From Chytridium lagenaria (taxonomy: Eukaryota > Chytridiomycota > Chytridiomycetes > Chytridiales > Chytridiaceae), in NCBI GenBank assembly GCA_025449115.1, contig JAHLKC010000051.1, positions 1 through 64,000 on the forward strand: 64,000 nucleotides of DNA, written 5' to 3'. The position numbers and the translations under genes were made by a program. Each line of letters opens with the position of its first letter. The first letter of the stretch is position 1. Positions 35,001-47,113 of this stretch are shown here, piece after piece. The notes under the pieces are model-generated. The model had not been told where the DNA came from and searched no databases. It saw nothing but the letters and a program-made list of their open reading frames with translations.

Positions 35001-36318
35001 CAAATATACAAAAAGTGTTAAATATTCAATAAGAAAAAACAGCTACTGGATTCCATCCATCCCATCCCATCTCTATCTATTCCTTTAGTCTATTACCACT
35101 CCTTCCATCGTCAACATCCATCCCACTTTATACGCACATCCCCATTCCATACAGCAGATACCACCATCCATCCATACACTACTCCACACCCCACCGAGTC
35201 CACCGGCTACTCCACATCTCCTTCCTTACTCCAACCACCCACCCACCATCTCCCACACCGCCAACTCAACAGCCTAACCAACCAACAACCCAACCATCAA
35301 ACCATCCAACTATCTATCCAACGAGCAATACCAAACCTTCTATCCAACCATCCATACCCCTTCCGCAAATAATCTCAAAATACCCTCGCCATTATATACT
35401 CGAAAACCATACAAACTCTTCATCCATCATAATCAACTCCATATCCATTCTCCAGTCAAACCATCACCATCCAGATCATACACTCTGTATTCATCCACCC
35501 ACCCCCGTCCTCCTCTTCTTCGCGGTCATCCATCATAACCCCTTCCTTCCGTTCCACACAAACTTATAATCTTGCACGCACGCAAGCGGAACAATCTTGC
35601 ACTAGAGTACATTACACTCACTCTCACTCATCCACCCACTCATCCACCACATCCATTCATCTATCCACTCAAACAATCACACACCACCACCTTTTCATGT
35701 TTTTCTAAAAACCTTTGGTACTCCTTAAAGGTAAAGTAGAATCCACATACACATGATTTTATTCTACTTTATTCACACTGCTTTCTGCCTACCACCAACC
35801 ACCACTCTCTGCACTCTTTATATTTTTATATTATTTATTTATTATTTAATTATTATGAATTAATTTATTAATTACTTTTCGACTATCACCCAAACTCCAA
35901 CACCATTTTGCAATATCCGACCGACTCCATCCCATATATACCCCATTATATCCAATCCCTCTCATCCCCACACAATATTATTCCCCCCTTGAATTCCCTC
36001 TAAAAATTATTTTTTGGATTCCTGGAAAATTTTTATCTGGGTCGGCAAAACTGTGTTTTATTTTATATTTATTTATTTTTCCTATATATTTAGTTCCATG
36101 TGCATTATTTATTACTTTTGATCTCCGTCTGATCTTTTACGTTTATTCATTTTTCTTTCTACTTTATTTTTATATATTTATTCAGCTCTAATTTAATTCG
36201 TGTTTTCGCGTTTTCATATTCATTTCTCTAAATGTAGATATTCCTAACGCGTTTGCTATACACTGCCGGATAGATATACAAAAAGAACGCGTGCTCGTTG
36301 TGTGGGGTGCAGATCATA
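32065..36318. other. Long gene-poor region
   Basis: Purine-rich DNA follows the satellite, with a diverged repeated phrase (TACAACTTGACAGCGTTGTCATA at about 32743 and 32847). A short C-rich stretch of CATCCA/CCAACC microsatellite runs about 35050-35700, and A-T-rich DNA surrounds it. No open frame has splice or domain support. Two ACGCGT boxes (about 36248 and 36288) lie just upstream of the velvet gene. Confidence 0.5.
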
Positions 36319-37596
36319 ATGTATCAGCTCATCCTCGTCCAACAGCCTCATCAGGCAAGAATGTCGGGTCTGTCATTAAGAGATCGAAGGCATGTGGATC
36401 CACCACCAATGTAAAAAAAGAAAAAGTTTTATACTTTATTTGATTCCTTTGTTTCTTTGCTCCCTTTTTCTTTTCTTTGGACTGTTGTGGTACATTTGTT
36501 AAAATAGTAGATTCATTCGTTTTTATATTTACTTTTTATTAGACTTAAACTCGTGGTGGTCACGGATCCTGTTACAGATCCGAATGGGTTGGAACGACAG
36601 AGGATCATGGATGATTTGTTGAGGCGGTCGTTGAATTTTATTGTGCATGCTACTTTGCTCGTATCAACGTGAGTTTTATCTTATAAAAAACTTTATAATC
36701 ATCTTAGTTTTTCTTTCGTGCTTGTATTTTTTAACATTCCTTTACTTTTTTTCTAAAATTGAAAACCCTTCATCTCTTCGAAAAAAATAGCCCCGCCTCC
36801 ATGATAAACACCACCTCCCCCTCACACACCTTTCCTCTCACCGACTCCCCCTCCCACATCACCATCACCGCGCCCACCCCTCTCCCAACCTCTCCCACCT
36901 CCCCAGCCCTCCCCACATCCCCTATACCCATATCCCCTCCCGACACACATCACTACCACACAAATCATCAAGTCATTATGGGCTCCCTCGTGTCATGTTG
37001 TCACATTTTAACAGATTTGGAGGGAGAACGAGGAGCGTTTTTCGTGTTTTCGGATCTGGCGGTGAGAGCGAGTGGCGCGTTTAGGTTAAAGTTTGATTTG
37101 TTTGATGTGTCGAGGTGAGGTTTGTCGAGAAGATGTTTTTTTCTCCTTTTTTGAACTTTAGACACATTTGTAATCCTTCAGACCCTTTCTCCCCCCCACA
37201 AACGCATAACTCTCTTTTTTTCCTTTTAATAATTTTTGGAAAGTTTTCGGACTTTTTGTTATTTCGTTTTTCTTCGGACCATCACCCTTCCATTTTATAA
37301 ACTCACACCACCTTTTCACATGGATCTCACCCCTTTTCTTCTCCAGCGCAAGAACCGACGGCACCCTCGCCCTGGCTTCCGCCATTTCCGACATCTTCCA
37401 CGTCTACTCTCCCAAAACCTTTCCAGGAATGTCAGGTACCCATCCCCCACCCATTCCCTTTCTCCAACCGATTTTTTCTTCTCACACCCCATTTCCCGTA
37501 GATTCCACCCCCCTCACCAAATGGTTTGCGAAACAAGGGATCAAGCTGTTTGTGCGATGGGATGGAGGTGGGAAAGAGGATGAAGAGGATGGATAG
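36319..37596 (+). CDS. Velvet-domain transcription regulator, 241 aa
   Basis: Five exons (36319-36410, 36543-36668, 36791-37114, 37347-37435, 37502-37596) join to exactly 242 codons. Signatures of the velvet domain appear in order: YQLILVQQPHQARMSG, DRRHVDPPPI, FIVHATLL, MGSLVSCCHILTDLEG, FFVFSDLAVRASGAFRLKF, ISDIFHVYSPKTFPGM and LTKWFAKQGIKLFVRW. Velvet proteins (VeA, VelB, VosA, VelC) are fungal nuclear regulators with an NF-kB-like fold that control development and secondary metabolism and bind DNA as homo- or heterodimers. A Ser/Thr/Pro-rich insert of about 50 residues sits between the N-terminal strands and MGSLVS, as in VelB. The gene is short and nearly all domain, so VelB- or VosA-like is the best guess. 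It is isolated between two satellites. Confidence 0.92.
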
Positions 37597-37789
37597 ACAT
37601 CCTTACATGTTTTTAAAAATTAATAGATTGGATTGATGAGTGGGTGATGGGGAGATCAAGGGGATTTTTTTCGCTGTCACTTTTTTTTCGCTGTTTTAAA
37701 AGGAACGATTTCTTGAAAGGATAAGGGGGATACGACGGGCTAACAAAGACACAGGCCAACTTGACTGAAACATGTGGTATGGATTTTTA

Positions 37790-39290
37790 TTTTTTGGGAT
37801 GAAGCGTGTCCAAGTGATACGGTATCGTCTACGTCTTGGAAGATGAAACGGATGGATGTGGTCACGAACGGCAAATGACCCTCAGTCATATCCTCAGAAA
37901 CGACGTGTGCGTTCTGCGTACGTGGAAGTATAAACGGATGGATGTCACAAACGCCTTCATGTTATATGATGTAATGAAGAGATGTCAAGCGCGCGTTTGA
38001 AAAAGTGGTCGCGTGATTCCATACACAAAATCCAAAAAAACAAATATCCACACTCATGAATCGACGATGACGGCTGGGTGAAGAACCATGCCAAAAAAAC
38101 AGCGACATCCTGTTTTTTCGCGATGGACGAAACCCTTAACCCTTGCATTGAGTATTGGCCGTCCTCCACGTCTTGAAAGATAAACGTATGTCACGAACGC
38201 CTTCACGTTATACGATGTAATGAAGAGATGTCAAGAAATCACGTTTGAAAAAGTGGTCGCGTGATTCCATACACAAAAAAAAAAAACAAATATCCACACT
38301 CATGAATCGACAATGACGGCTGGGTGAAGAACCACGCAAAAAAACAGCGACATCCTGTTTTTTTCGCGATGGACGAAACCCTTAACCCTTGCATTGAGTA
38401 TTGGCCGTCCTCCACGTCTTGAAAGATAAACGTATGTCACAAACGCCTTCACTTTATACAATGTAATGAAGAGATGTCAAGCGCGCGTTTGAAAAAGTGG
38501 TCGCGTGATTCCATACACAAAAAGCAAAACAACAAATATCCACACTCATGAATCGACGATGACGGCTAGGTGAAGAACCACGCAAAAAAAAACAGCGACA
38601 TCCTGTTTTTTCGCGATGGACGCAACCCCAAACCCTTGCATTGAGTCTTGGCCGTCCTCCACGTCTTGGAGCATACACGGATGTCACGAACGCCTTCACG
38701 TTATACGATGTAATGAAGAGATGTCAAGAAATCGCGTTTGAAAAAGTGGTCGCGTGATTCCATACACAAAAACCAAAAAAAACAAATATCCACACTCATG
38801 AATCAATGATGACGGCTGGGTAACGAACCATGCTAAAAAGCGACACCGACATCCTGTTATTCGCAATGGACGCAACCCGAAAAGCCTTGCATTGAGTATT
38901 GGCCGTCCTCCACGTCTTGGAGTATAAACGGATGTCACGAACGCCTTCACGGTATACAATGTAATGAAGAGATGTCAAGCGCGCGTTTGAAAAATGGTCG
39001 CGTGATTCCATACACAATAACCAAAAAAACAAACTCCATCCACACTCATGAATCGACAATGACGGCTGGGTGAAGAACCACGCAAAAAACAGCGACATCC
39101 TGTTTTTTTCGCGATGGACGGACCCCGAAACCCCTGCATTGAATATTAGCCGTCCTCCACGTCTTGGAGTATAAACGGATGTCACGTACGCCTTCACGTT
39201 ATACGATGTAATGAAGAGATGTCAAGCGCGCGTTTGAAAAGGTGGTCGCGTGATTACATACATTAAATACAAAGGAAAAAAAAACTCCAT
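37790..39290. repeat. Satellite array, about six copies of a 247-bp unit
   Basis: ATGTAATGAAGAGATGTCAAG recurs at about 37969, 38215, 38461, 38708, 38959 and 39206, spacing 246-251 bp. Each unit includes GTCGCGTGATTCCATACACA, ATCCACACTCATGAATCGAC, a CAGCGACATCCTGTTTTTTCGC block and TTGGCCGTCCTCCACGTCTT. The first and last units are more diverged. Minus-strand open frames within it (for example 38454-39197) are products of the repetition. It is unrelated in sequence to the 193-bp array. Confidence 0.95.
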
Positions 39291-40862
39291 CCACGTCACT
39301 CGTGAATCGACGATGAAGCTGGTGACGAACCACTTTGCGTATAAAACAAAAAAGCGAACAGCGACATGGTTAACCCTGTTTTTAAAATGTTCGCGATGCA
39401 TAATATGGACGGTCAACGAAAACCTTGAACTGGGCCGTACTAAAGGTGGATCGCTCAAATCTTATAATTTCAAACAAAGAAATATTAATACGAATCATAC
39501 TTATAGCCTAACATATGGGTACCCGCAATGACATGAAGACAGAACGTCAATACTGGTCATCTTCCCCGGCACATCACCGAAATAAAAACTTCATTACCCA
39601 CAATCCTTACCCGTGACTACCATTTGCTTCGTTTCAAAAGTCAACTTTGTCGGGGTTGATTCACCTGCAATTATATATAAAATCTTGCAATTGTTGGGAA
39701 AGCGAGTGTATTATTTATTTTTGTACATAGTGACAATGTCTTCGGGTGGCCGCGTCACAACGAGGCCCTAAAACGTTTGAGACAGGCACGGTCATTCTAC
39801 AGTTTTTATCTCATGATGATTTGACGCTGAGACTCGCGAAAAAACCGTTCAGCAAATGGTATGTTTTCATAACAAGGTGCACGTGCTTACAGAGAGGACG
39901 GGGATTGTGAAACACTGAACGATGCCTTAAGCAGAGACGACCCGGCCACTTCAAGGTGAAGGAAAATAATCTTGAGCTCCATCCCTCCATGGAATCGCTG
40001 GATCAAGTCAAACGGGCGTAAAATCGAAGGAAAAAAAAAAGCTTTAAACGACTTTACAAAACAAAGACATCGTGGATGACTATTACCGTCAAGTCAACGA
40101 ACCCCGCCTTAATATATATGATGCGTTATAGACATGACCGCTTGTCAATTCCCTTGGAATACTATTCCACGTCATAACAATCGACTACCTAGAAATAAAA
40201 AGAATGACGATAACCATTCTTACGGCAACAGCCAATAATGGCCATTGATATAATGAAGATAAAGGGAGTATCATTTGGGTCCGATGAGACGTATCGTCGA
40301 GGTCGCTGTCCTCAACGTTCGCTATCCCCATACCTGCTATTGAAAACAGTAGGTGGGGATAGCGAACGTTGAGATCAAGGGGAGAAAATAGGGTTTTCTT
40401 TCGTCTCGTAACGGCGATGAATTTTAATACGCAACTGCTGCATGCAATTCTCGATAAAATAGGGTTAGGTTAAGGTTTCGATGCGGCTTGCGCTTTGTCG
40501 ATAAAGTATCATGTTTATGGAAGCGACCCTGGACGGTATGTATATAGTCCCCCATTCCCGCAGCGTTGAGACTCTCGAAAGCCATTCAACAAATGGGATG
40601 ACGACAAGGCTTCCTCCCATGGTACTCTACGGAGTTGAGCATGCAAGTGACTGATGCCATCGACTTTAACCAAGGAAATTGTAAGGGGACCTGTTAGGAA
40701 CGCCTGTTTCACCGATACGCAACTGATCTTCCGCCCTGGCCTACGAGAAAGAAACTGTAAAAGATCGCCGTAAATCTCTATTGTGACTTTATCAAAAAAA
40801 AGCGACAAAGGGGGGAAAAACGACAACTTGCTTGACAAACCTCACGAGAGAGTTCTTGTAGA
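39291..40862. other. Spacer with a foldback hairpin
   Basis: No supported gene. Degraded remains of the preceding satellite reach about 39470. A long inverted repeat at 40311-40373 is listed separately. Confidence 0.5.
40311..40373. repeat. 63-nt foldback hairpin
   Basis: CTCAACGTTCGCTATCCCCA is matched by its perfect complement at the right end, with a partly paired inner region (CCTGCT/AGTAGG) and a short loop. It could be a terminator, a miniature foldback element or a small-RNA precursor. Confidence 0.75.
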
Positions 40863-43290
40863 ATGGGGTGCGCCTGCTGTAAGCAGGAGAAGATTGATTA
40901 TTCGAATGAAGGTGGGTGTTGTGCTTTTTATTGGGGGGGCGTGAGGGGTGGGGGGAGGAACGTGTGTGTGGTGAATGGGGTTGGATTTGGGGTGGGTAGG
41001 ATGCGATGAAGGAGATTTCGATGCGTAGAGTTGAGATTGAGGTGGGGAGTGCGAGGGTGTTGAGATCAGGATGTAGGTGGGAGAGGATGGGATGGGGGAT
41101 GGGGATGACGATGGATCAGGTATGGTGCGAAACCTCAGGACCACTCATGTCAATCACCCCGATCGAATTGAAAGGGTTCCCAACAACATCATCAACAAAC
41201 GATGTAGAGACGATTCTATAAGAAAAGGAAGGAACCTTCGGCCCCCTCACCCCTCCCCCCTCCCCTCCCCCTTCACACACACTTACATCTCTCAACATCA
41301 AACCTTTTAACTAAAGATTGTGTTTTGATATCTTTCGGTAGAGGTCGAGTTGACACATTTCAACTTGCTCCGGTCTGTCGGGAAGGGAGCGTTTGGAAAA
41401 GTCCGAGTGGTTCAACATAAAGGGACGCAAAAGATATATGCTTTAAAGTATATTAATAAGGCGAAATGTATCAAGATGAAGGCGGTTGAGAATATCATAC
41501 AGGAGAGGAGGTTGTTGGAGGAGGTGCAGTCGGGTTCATTTGGTGAGTTTAGGTATTAGTCGAGAGGAGCTGGGGAGGACGAGGTTGTGTCAAAGTTTGT
41601 TTTTTTTTTTGGGGGGCGGGGGGGTTGAAAGGAAGCCCGCGGTTAATGACATTTTTCGCGTTTGAGACAAAGAAAAGGACAGGAAAGAAACAGAGGCGAT
41701 TTTAAGAAGTTCCTTACTGTTGAACCGACGTTGACGAAGAAGAATGATGTCATTCTGGGGCTTTTCCGCCTCTTAAAAGCGGAGTTGTTAACACCTTGCT
41801 GAAAGCGGAATTATGACCACATTCTAACATTTAACCTGTTTCCCAAGCAACATGCGATTCGCCTTTCAAGATGACGAAAATCTTTTCATGGTCATTGATC
41901 TCATGTTAGGCGGTGACCTCCGTTTCCATCTCGACCGCATGGGGAGTTTCACTGAAGACATGGTACGTTTCTACACTGCCGAAATCACACTTGGACTCGC
42001 GTACCTCCATTCAAAGAAGATTGTGCACAGGGATTTAAGCCGGATAACGGTATATACTCTTTTAATGAGAAAGGGGTTAACTTTTTTTTTCTCAGTGCTG
42101 TTGGATGAATTTGGACATGCGAGTTTAACGGATTTTAATATTGCGGTGCATTATCGGGAGGATAAACTTTGACGGCTGTCGCGGGGAGTATGGCGTATAT
42201 GGGTAGGGATCTGGATGAGGAGATAACTTTTTTTAATGACTTTTTATAGCTCCTGAAGTACTTGGAAAGAAGGGGTACTTTAAACGCTGTGGATTGGTGG
42301 AGTCTTGGAATCGTCGCGTATGAACTGTTGTATGGAAGGGTAATAAGCTCTTTTCCTTTCTCTTTTTGTTTTTCGTGATTGACTTTGCGATTGAGGAAGC
42401 AACGCCGTGTATCTAATTCATATTAATTTTTGAAACACGATAGCGCCCTTTCCGCTCAAAAACCAATGAAGGCCTTACCGTCTCCATTATGAGCGACGAC
42501 CTTCATTTCCCTAACGAACCCCCCGGCATCTCCACGGAAGCCCGTCAATGTCTCCGCGCCTTTATCACGCGAGACACAGCAGAACGGTTAGGTTCTAAAG
42601 AGACAGGCGGGGATACTAAAGTCCGTGAACATGCTTGGTTCAAATCGATTGATTGGGGGAAATTGGGAACGGAAAGAGATTACACCACCGTTTGTACCTG
42701 ATGTATGTGCTCCCACCCGCCCCCCGCGCCCCCACCCCACATATTTTGGAAAGCTAAAATTCTTTTTTACATCTTTTTTTCCCGGATAATTGTAGTCGAA
42801 GAAGGCGAACTTTGATGCCACGCATGAACTGGAGGAGTTGCTTTTAGAGGATAACCCTCTAAAAGCCAAGCCACGAAAGAAGGACGCAGATGGCGTTCTC
42901 ACTCCAAGACGTACGTATCCATGCAGCGTTTTAAACAATATATATATAACCAACTTTTATTCGATTAGAACCCCACCCGGCGAAGACCCAGAAACCACCA
43001 AAGCCATGGCGATCATGGAAGAAAAATTCATCGTGTACGACTACACCCGCCCACGCCCCGCTCGCACATCCAACCTCAAGATCAACCAGATGGATGCAAA
43101 GTCAACGTCTGTGCGTGCCATGCCAGTTGATATTAAGACGACGGCGGTGGATGAGGAGGAGATGGAGGTTGTTGGGGAGAGTTGTTCATTGCATGTGGAT
43201 CCCATGGAGGGACGTACGGATGGTATTGTGGTGGATGGGATGGTGGATGATACGAGTCCTACAAAGTCATCACCGCCTGTAGTGGATTGA
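40863..43290 (+). CDS. YANK/STK32-type serine/threonine kinase, several frame breaks
   Basis: The first exon (40863-40911) encodes MGCACCKQEK, a start suited to N-myristoylation plus palmitoylation, so membrane attachment is likely. The second (from 41342) gives LRSVGKGAFGKVRVVQ (glycine loop) and YALKYINKAKC (catalytic Lys). Later exons give FMVIDLMLGGDLRFHL, the HRDL catalytic loop, LTDFNIAVHYRED, the APE motif, and VDWWSLGIVAYELLYG. The DFN in place of DFG is a mark of YANK kinases of the AGC group, and the tail KKANFDATHELEELLLED also fits. Single-base shifts are needed near 42036 (HRDL-KPDN), 42170, 42283 and 42665, and the junction near 41545 is unclear. Homopolymer errors or real decay are both possible. 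Confidence 0.82.
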
Positions 43291-43770
43291 TTGTGAAATT
43301 CTGGGGTTTACCGTTTTTATTTGGTTTTTTTAACATTCATAAGACGTGTATTTGAGGTTGTTTCTTTTTTTTTTTTTTTGTGGGAGGGTTTTGTAACGGA
43401 ACTGTGTTATCTACTTTTTTTTTCTGCATTGATTACTTCTCCTATTTTTGTTCAACTTTTACTCTATTTATTTTATTTGTGTGTGTTGTCCCCACCCACC
43501 CACCACCCTCATTTATTCTTAGAACGTAGACGAACATGCAGACCCATCCATACACGTTGTGTGTATGTTCAACACCACCACCCACCCCAAACTCATTAAC
43601 CCACCCCCCATCTACCATCACCCACACCCACCATCCCCTCCCCATCACCGATACCGTACCCAGCATTATTCAAAAAAAAACCACCTAAAAAAAACAAACC
43701 GTTAAACAGGTTATCACAGTTATCACAGCCCTTGAATCCAAGTTTAATTTCTTGTCCCACCCCGAAAAAA

Positions 43771-45227
43771 ATGTCGACCGATGAAGAGGCCTACGAGTCA
43801 GTTCTCCTTGTGATCAAAGAATGCTACGTTTACAGGTACAAAACACCCCCACTTCCCCGCATCCGAGTACTGAACGATATGGGACAGAATACCCCCACGA
43901 GCTACATCCAGAGGATACAAGTGAGTCCCTCCGTATCTCATGTTGGGGTTGACACTTTTGGTAGAGCATCGGATTGGGACGTTACGCAGTTTCTATGGCA
44001 AGGGGGTTAAGGGTGATAGCCAAAGGTGTTGATGCGTTTATTAATTTAGAGGTATTTAACCAGAGTTTTTCATTTTGGGGGGGATGACTGACCGTTTTTT
44101 TTTCTTTTGGGGGATTTTTTTTTTTGGTAGGATTCGACCACGGGTGAGAGGAGAGAGTTTTTTTGAGGTGGGAATTTAAGATGCTTATGCGGGTTTTTTT
44201 TTTCTTTTGTGGATAGGAGAGTTGTTTGCAGTGTGTCCGTATAAGTTGGATGGATCGACTGTGGAGGCCGTGATGGATTCGTCGAGGTATTTTGTGCTGA
44301 CGTTGGTGGATCCAGGGTCAGGTTGGTGTAATTTGCTGTTGTGGTGCTTGTTATATTTTTAAAATATGTCTGATGGTTTTATGTTTGTTTTTTTTTTTTT
44401 TTTTTGCTTGTGTGTGTGTGCGTGTAGGGAAGAAGGCGTTCATTGGACTCGGTTTTCCAGAACGTTCCATGTCGTTTGATTTCAATGTTGCATTGCAAGA
44501 TCACGTCAAGTAAGGAGAGACGCCATTTTAGATTGATTGAGTATGAGGGTTGATTGTTTATGACGTAGACAGGTGAAGAAGGAGAAGGAGGCGACGAATA
44601 AACCGACATTGGCGGATACGGGACCGAAAGTGGATTACAGTTTAAAGGATGATCAAAAAATCAAGATTAGTATTGGGAGGGTATGTGTATATGGTCCATT
44701 CATTTTATGATTAATGCTTTTTTAAAAAAGATTGGAGGCGTCAAGAAACCAAAGTCTACTACAACATCTGGCAATGACACATGTATGGTTTAGTTTATTC
44801 TCTCACTCTACGCGTATTTCTCTTTTTGTAACCCTGGTTTTGTTTTTGTTTTTTCGCAGTCGTCCTCCTCCCTCCACCTCCGTCCACCGCATCCGCATCC
44901 GCAACCTCGATCGCCTCAAAATCCATCTTCAACAACGCCGCAGACGACCCTTTTGCTTCGTCCGCAGGGGATTTTGGAGATTTCGTGGGCGCCTCTTCCA
45001 CAGAGGATCCGGCATTGACGTTAGCGTTTTCGAACCTTTCTGTGGGAAAGGAGACGGCGGGGTCTGCTGATGAGGAGTGGGCGGATTTTTCGAGTTTTAA
45101 TGCAGGGTGAGGATTTGGTCTTTATGTTTTGTTTGAGGGAACAATACATTAAAATGTGCTTTTTTTTTTTTGATTTGTTTTTAAAAGGAGTGATGCGAAG
45201 ACGTCGGAAGACTGGACAAAGTTTTAA
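43771..45227 (+). CDS. NECAP-like endocytic adaptor accessory protein
   Basis: NECAP proteins bind AP-2 and clathrin accessory factors through a PH-like ear domain. Exons fit AG-joined phases: [20 protein letters not shown], then [40 protein letters not shown], a small exon, [62 protein letters not shown] and KISIGR. The C-terminal region is Ser/Ala/Asp-rich with [10 protein letters not shown] and ends in EDWTKF, which fits the WxxF-type AP-binding tail of the family. One base seems missing in the G-run at about 44002-44006, where the frame must change to continue. The kinase gene ends 480 bp upstream, on the same strand. Confidence 0.85.
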
Positions 45228-45410
45228 ATCGAGACTTATTTTAATTTTTGATATTCTTATTTTTGTTTGTCGGGTTTGTTCTTTACCCTCCCATATTATA
45301 TTTTTTGTTTTTTTGGGCCTACCCGTTTATTTTTTGTGGACCTCATGCACGCGCCCCCCTCTTTCTTTCATCTGCTCACAAACCCCTTTTTTTCAATGTT
45401 GAATACCATT

Positions 45411-45894
45411 TTAAGCAATACTCCCCTCACAATCCAAAAACATGAATAAAATAAAACCCCCTCTGAAACATGAGAATGGATACTGTATTCCCTTCATTTC
45501 GCCCTTCCTGCTCTTAAGACAATGAAGCAAGAGAAATACGCAGGTGAGAAAAATCACGAGCTCTTTCGTCGAGATTGCGAGTAAAGCACCAACATCAACT
45601 AATAAAAAAAAGTCATCAGCACCGGTTCGCCCTTTCCCCTTCTTCATTTTTTACAAAATGAAAACTCACCACTGCAGCCATCCCACCCCCAATGATACTG
45701 TAACCAATGGAATAAGCTCTCTGACTTTGTTCACGAACGTCTCGTCTTATTTCGTCTTTCTCTGATTCACTCATATGCGCCATGGGGTCTTTCGAGGACT
45801 CGTCTTCATTGGGGGGGGTTGATGGGGTTGTAGAGAGGTGCATGATGCCGAGTGTTTGACGTTGACGAACATGACGAAACAAGGGGCGAAGCAT
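45411..45894 (-). CDS. Small predicted membrane protein, mitochondrial-type N-terminus
   Basis: The first exon (45894 to about 45672) begins MLRPLFRHVRQRQTLG, a basic amphipathic start of mitochondrial type, then a charged stretch (MSESEKDEIRRDVREQS) and SIGYSIIGGGMAAV before a GTGAGT donor. A later open stretch (about 45600-45540) with VGALLAISTKELVIFLT would complete a hydrophobic hairpin. The last exon is uncertain. The family is not recognised. A short two-segment inner-membrane protein is the likeliest reading. Its start is only 58 bp from that of the divergent G-patch gene. Confidence 0.45.
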
Positions 45895-45951
45895 AATGTA
45901 GTGTTTTTCTTTGAGGAATTTTTGTGTTGTTGCATGTTTTTTGTTGCATGA

Positions 45952-46936
45952 ATGGATGGACAGGATGGGTGGAGGTTGTATCGAGTGTTGACGGGTGATC
46001 GACCAATTGAGTTTAAGAAACGTGAGGACGTGAAGAAAGTTGTGCGGTGGTGAGGAAGGAGGGGATTCGGCAGAGTTTTATGGGAGGGCTGTGAGGGAGG
46101 CAGAGGAACGGAGGGAGGTAGAGAAACAGAGGAAAGAAAAGAACAGAGGAGGAAGAAACGGAAGGTGATGGAACCTAAAACTGCAGCTACGTCATTGAAA
46201 GGGTGAAGGGTTCAGTGTGGATGTGAGTCTTGAGAGGACGGAGGATGACGGAACAAACGGAATTGGATATGTTGTTGGATCAGATTGAGAAGGAGGATGA
46301 AGGGGTGCGGGAGCCGTCGCCCGATGCCCTTTACCGTTGGAACCGTTTTGGTGTGAATGTTGTGGGAAGGAAGTTGTGGGGATGGAGAGGGGGGAACATG
46401 AGACGGGGCTAAGTCATTTGCTCGCGAAAGCTGAGACGGGCGGGAAGGTGCCGACGGTGGTCAAGTATGCGATGAGTGAGAAAGATGTGGGTGCTTTTGT
46501 TTGTTTTATCTGTATTGGTGTTAGCTTTTGCTTTACTGACGCTCGAGTTTTTTTTCTTTTCGTGTTTTAATTATTTTCTATTTATTTACGATAGGTTGGG
46601 TACCGACTACTTCAAAAACAAGGCTGGCAACACGGCACGGCTCTAGGGAAAGAAGATTCTGAAACAGTGTTGGAGACCAGCTCTGCAGGCATCGCTGGTC
46701 GAGCAAGACATTTCCCGATAGCAGCAACTATCAAGCAGGATCGTTTGGGGTTAGGGGTTAACAAGAAGAGAAAGGTTAGAGTTGGCGATCGTGAGGCTGT
46801 TGATGGTGTGCATCCAGAACGAAAGGTTGGGAGGAGAGTTGAGACGTCGACGCCTTTGACAAAGAAGCAGAGGGAGACTGCGGAGAGAAGGGAGGCGCAA
46901 AAAAGACGGTCGTTGCTTGCATATATGAACACGTAA
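45952..46936 (+). CDS. G-patch domain protein with zinc-finger-like motif, frame breaks
   Basis: The start at 45952 gives DGWRLYRVLTGDRPIEF, then, after a frame change near 46050, YGRAVREAEERREVEKQR. TELDMLLDQIEKEDEGV and, in another frame, FWCECCGKEV...HETGLSHL follow (a C2H2-like finger, about 46337-46420). The exon ends at a GTGGGT donor (about 46487), and the next exon, from about 46594, begins VGYRLLQKQGWQHGTALG and continues to RLGLGV, the G-patch. G-patch proteins activate DEAH-box helicases in splicing or ribosome assembly. The layout, an N-terminal coil, a finger and a C-terminal G-patch, resembles GPANK1-like proteins. Two single-base shifts (about 46050 and 46333) are needed. Confidence 0.68.
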
Positions 46937-47113
46937 TTTATTTAAACATACAATACTGGTTAAGGCGAAGAAAATATAACCCCGTGCCTATGGGTGCGGG
47001 CATAGGGTCATGAAACTGCGGCCGTGTTCTGGTTCATTCCCGAATATTTATGATGTCCAATATTTATTTTTTCAAAAAAGATTGTCCGCTCCCATCCTTA
47101 AACAAGGATTCAT

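Noticed and set aside
38454..39197. Minus-strand open frames of 80-133 codons
   Set aside because: They are repetitions of the 247-bp satellite in different frames.
29480..39290. CRISPR-like regular spacing
   Set aside because: The units are whole tandem repeats without unique spacers, and the genome is eukaryotic.
43442..43666. Gly/Val/Trp-rich minus-strand frame
   Set aside because: Produced by a C-rich CCACCC microsatellite downstream of the kinase gene.
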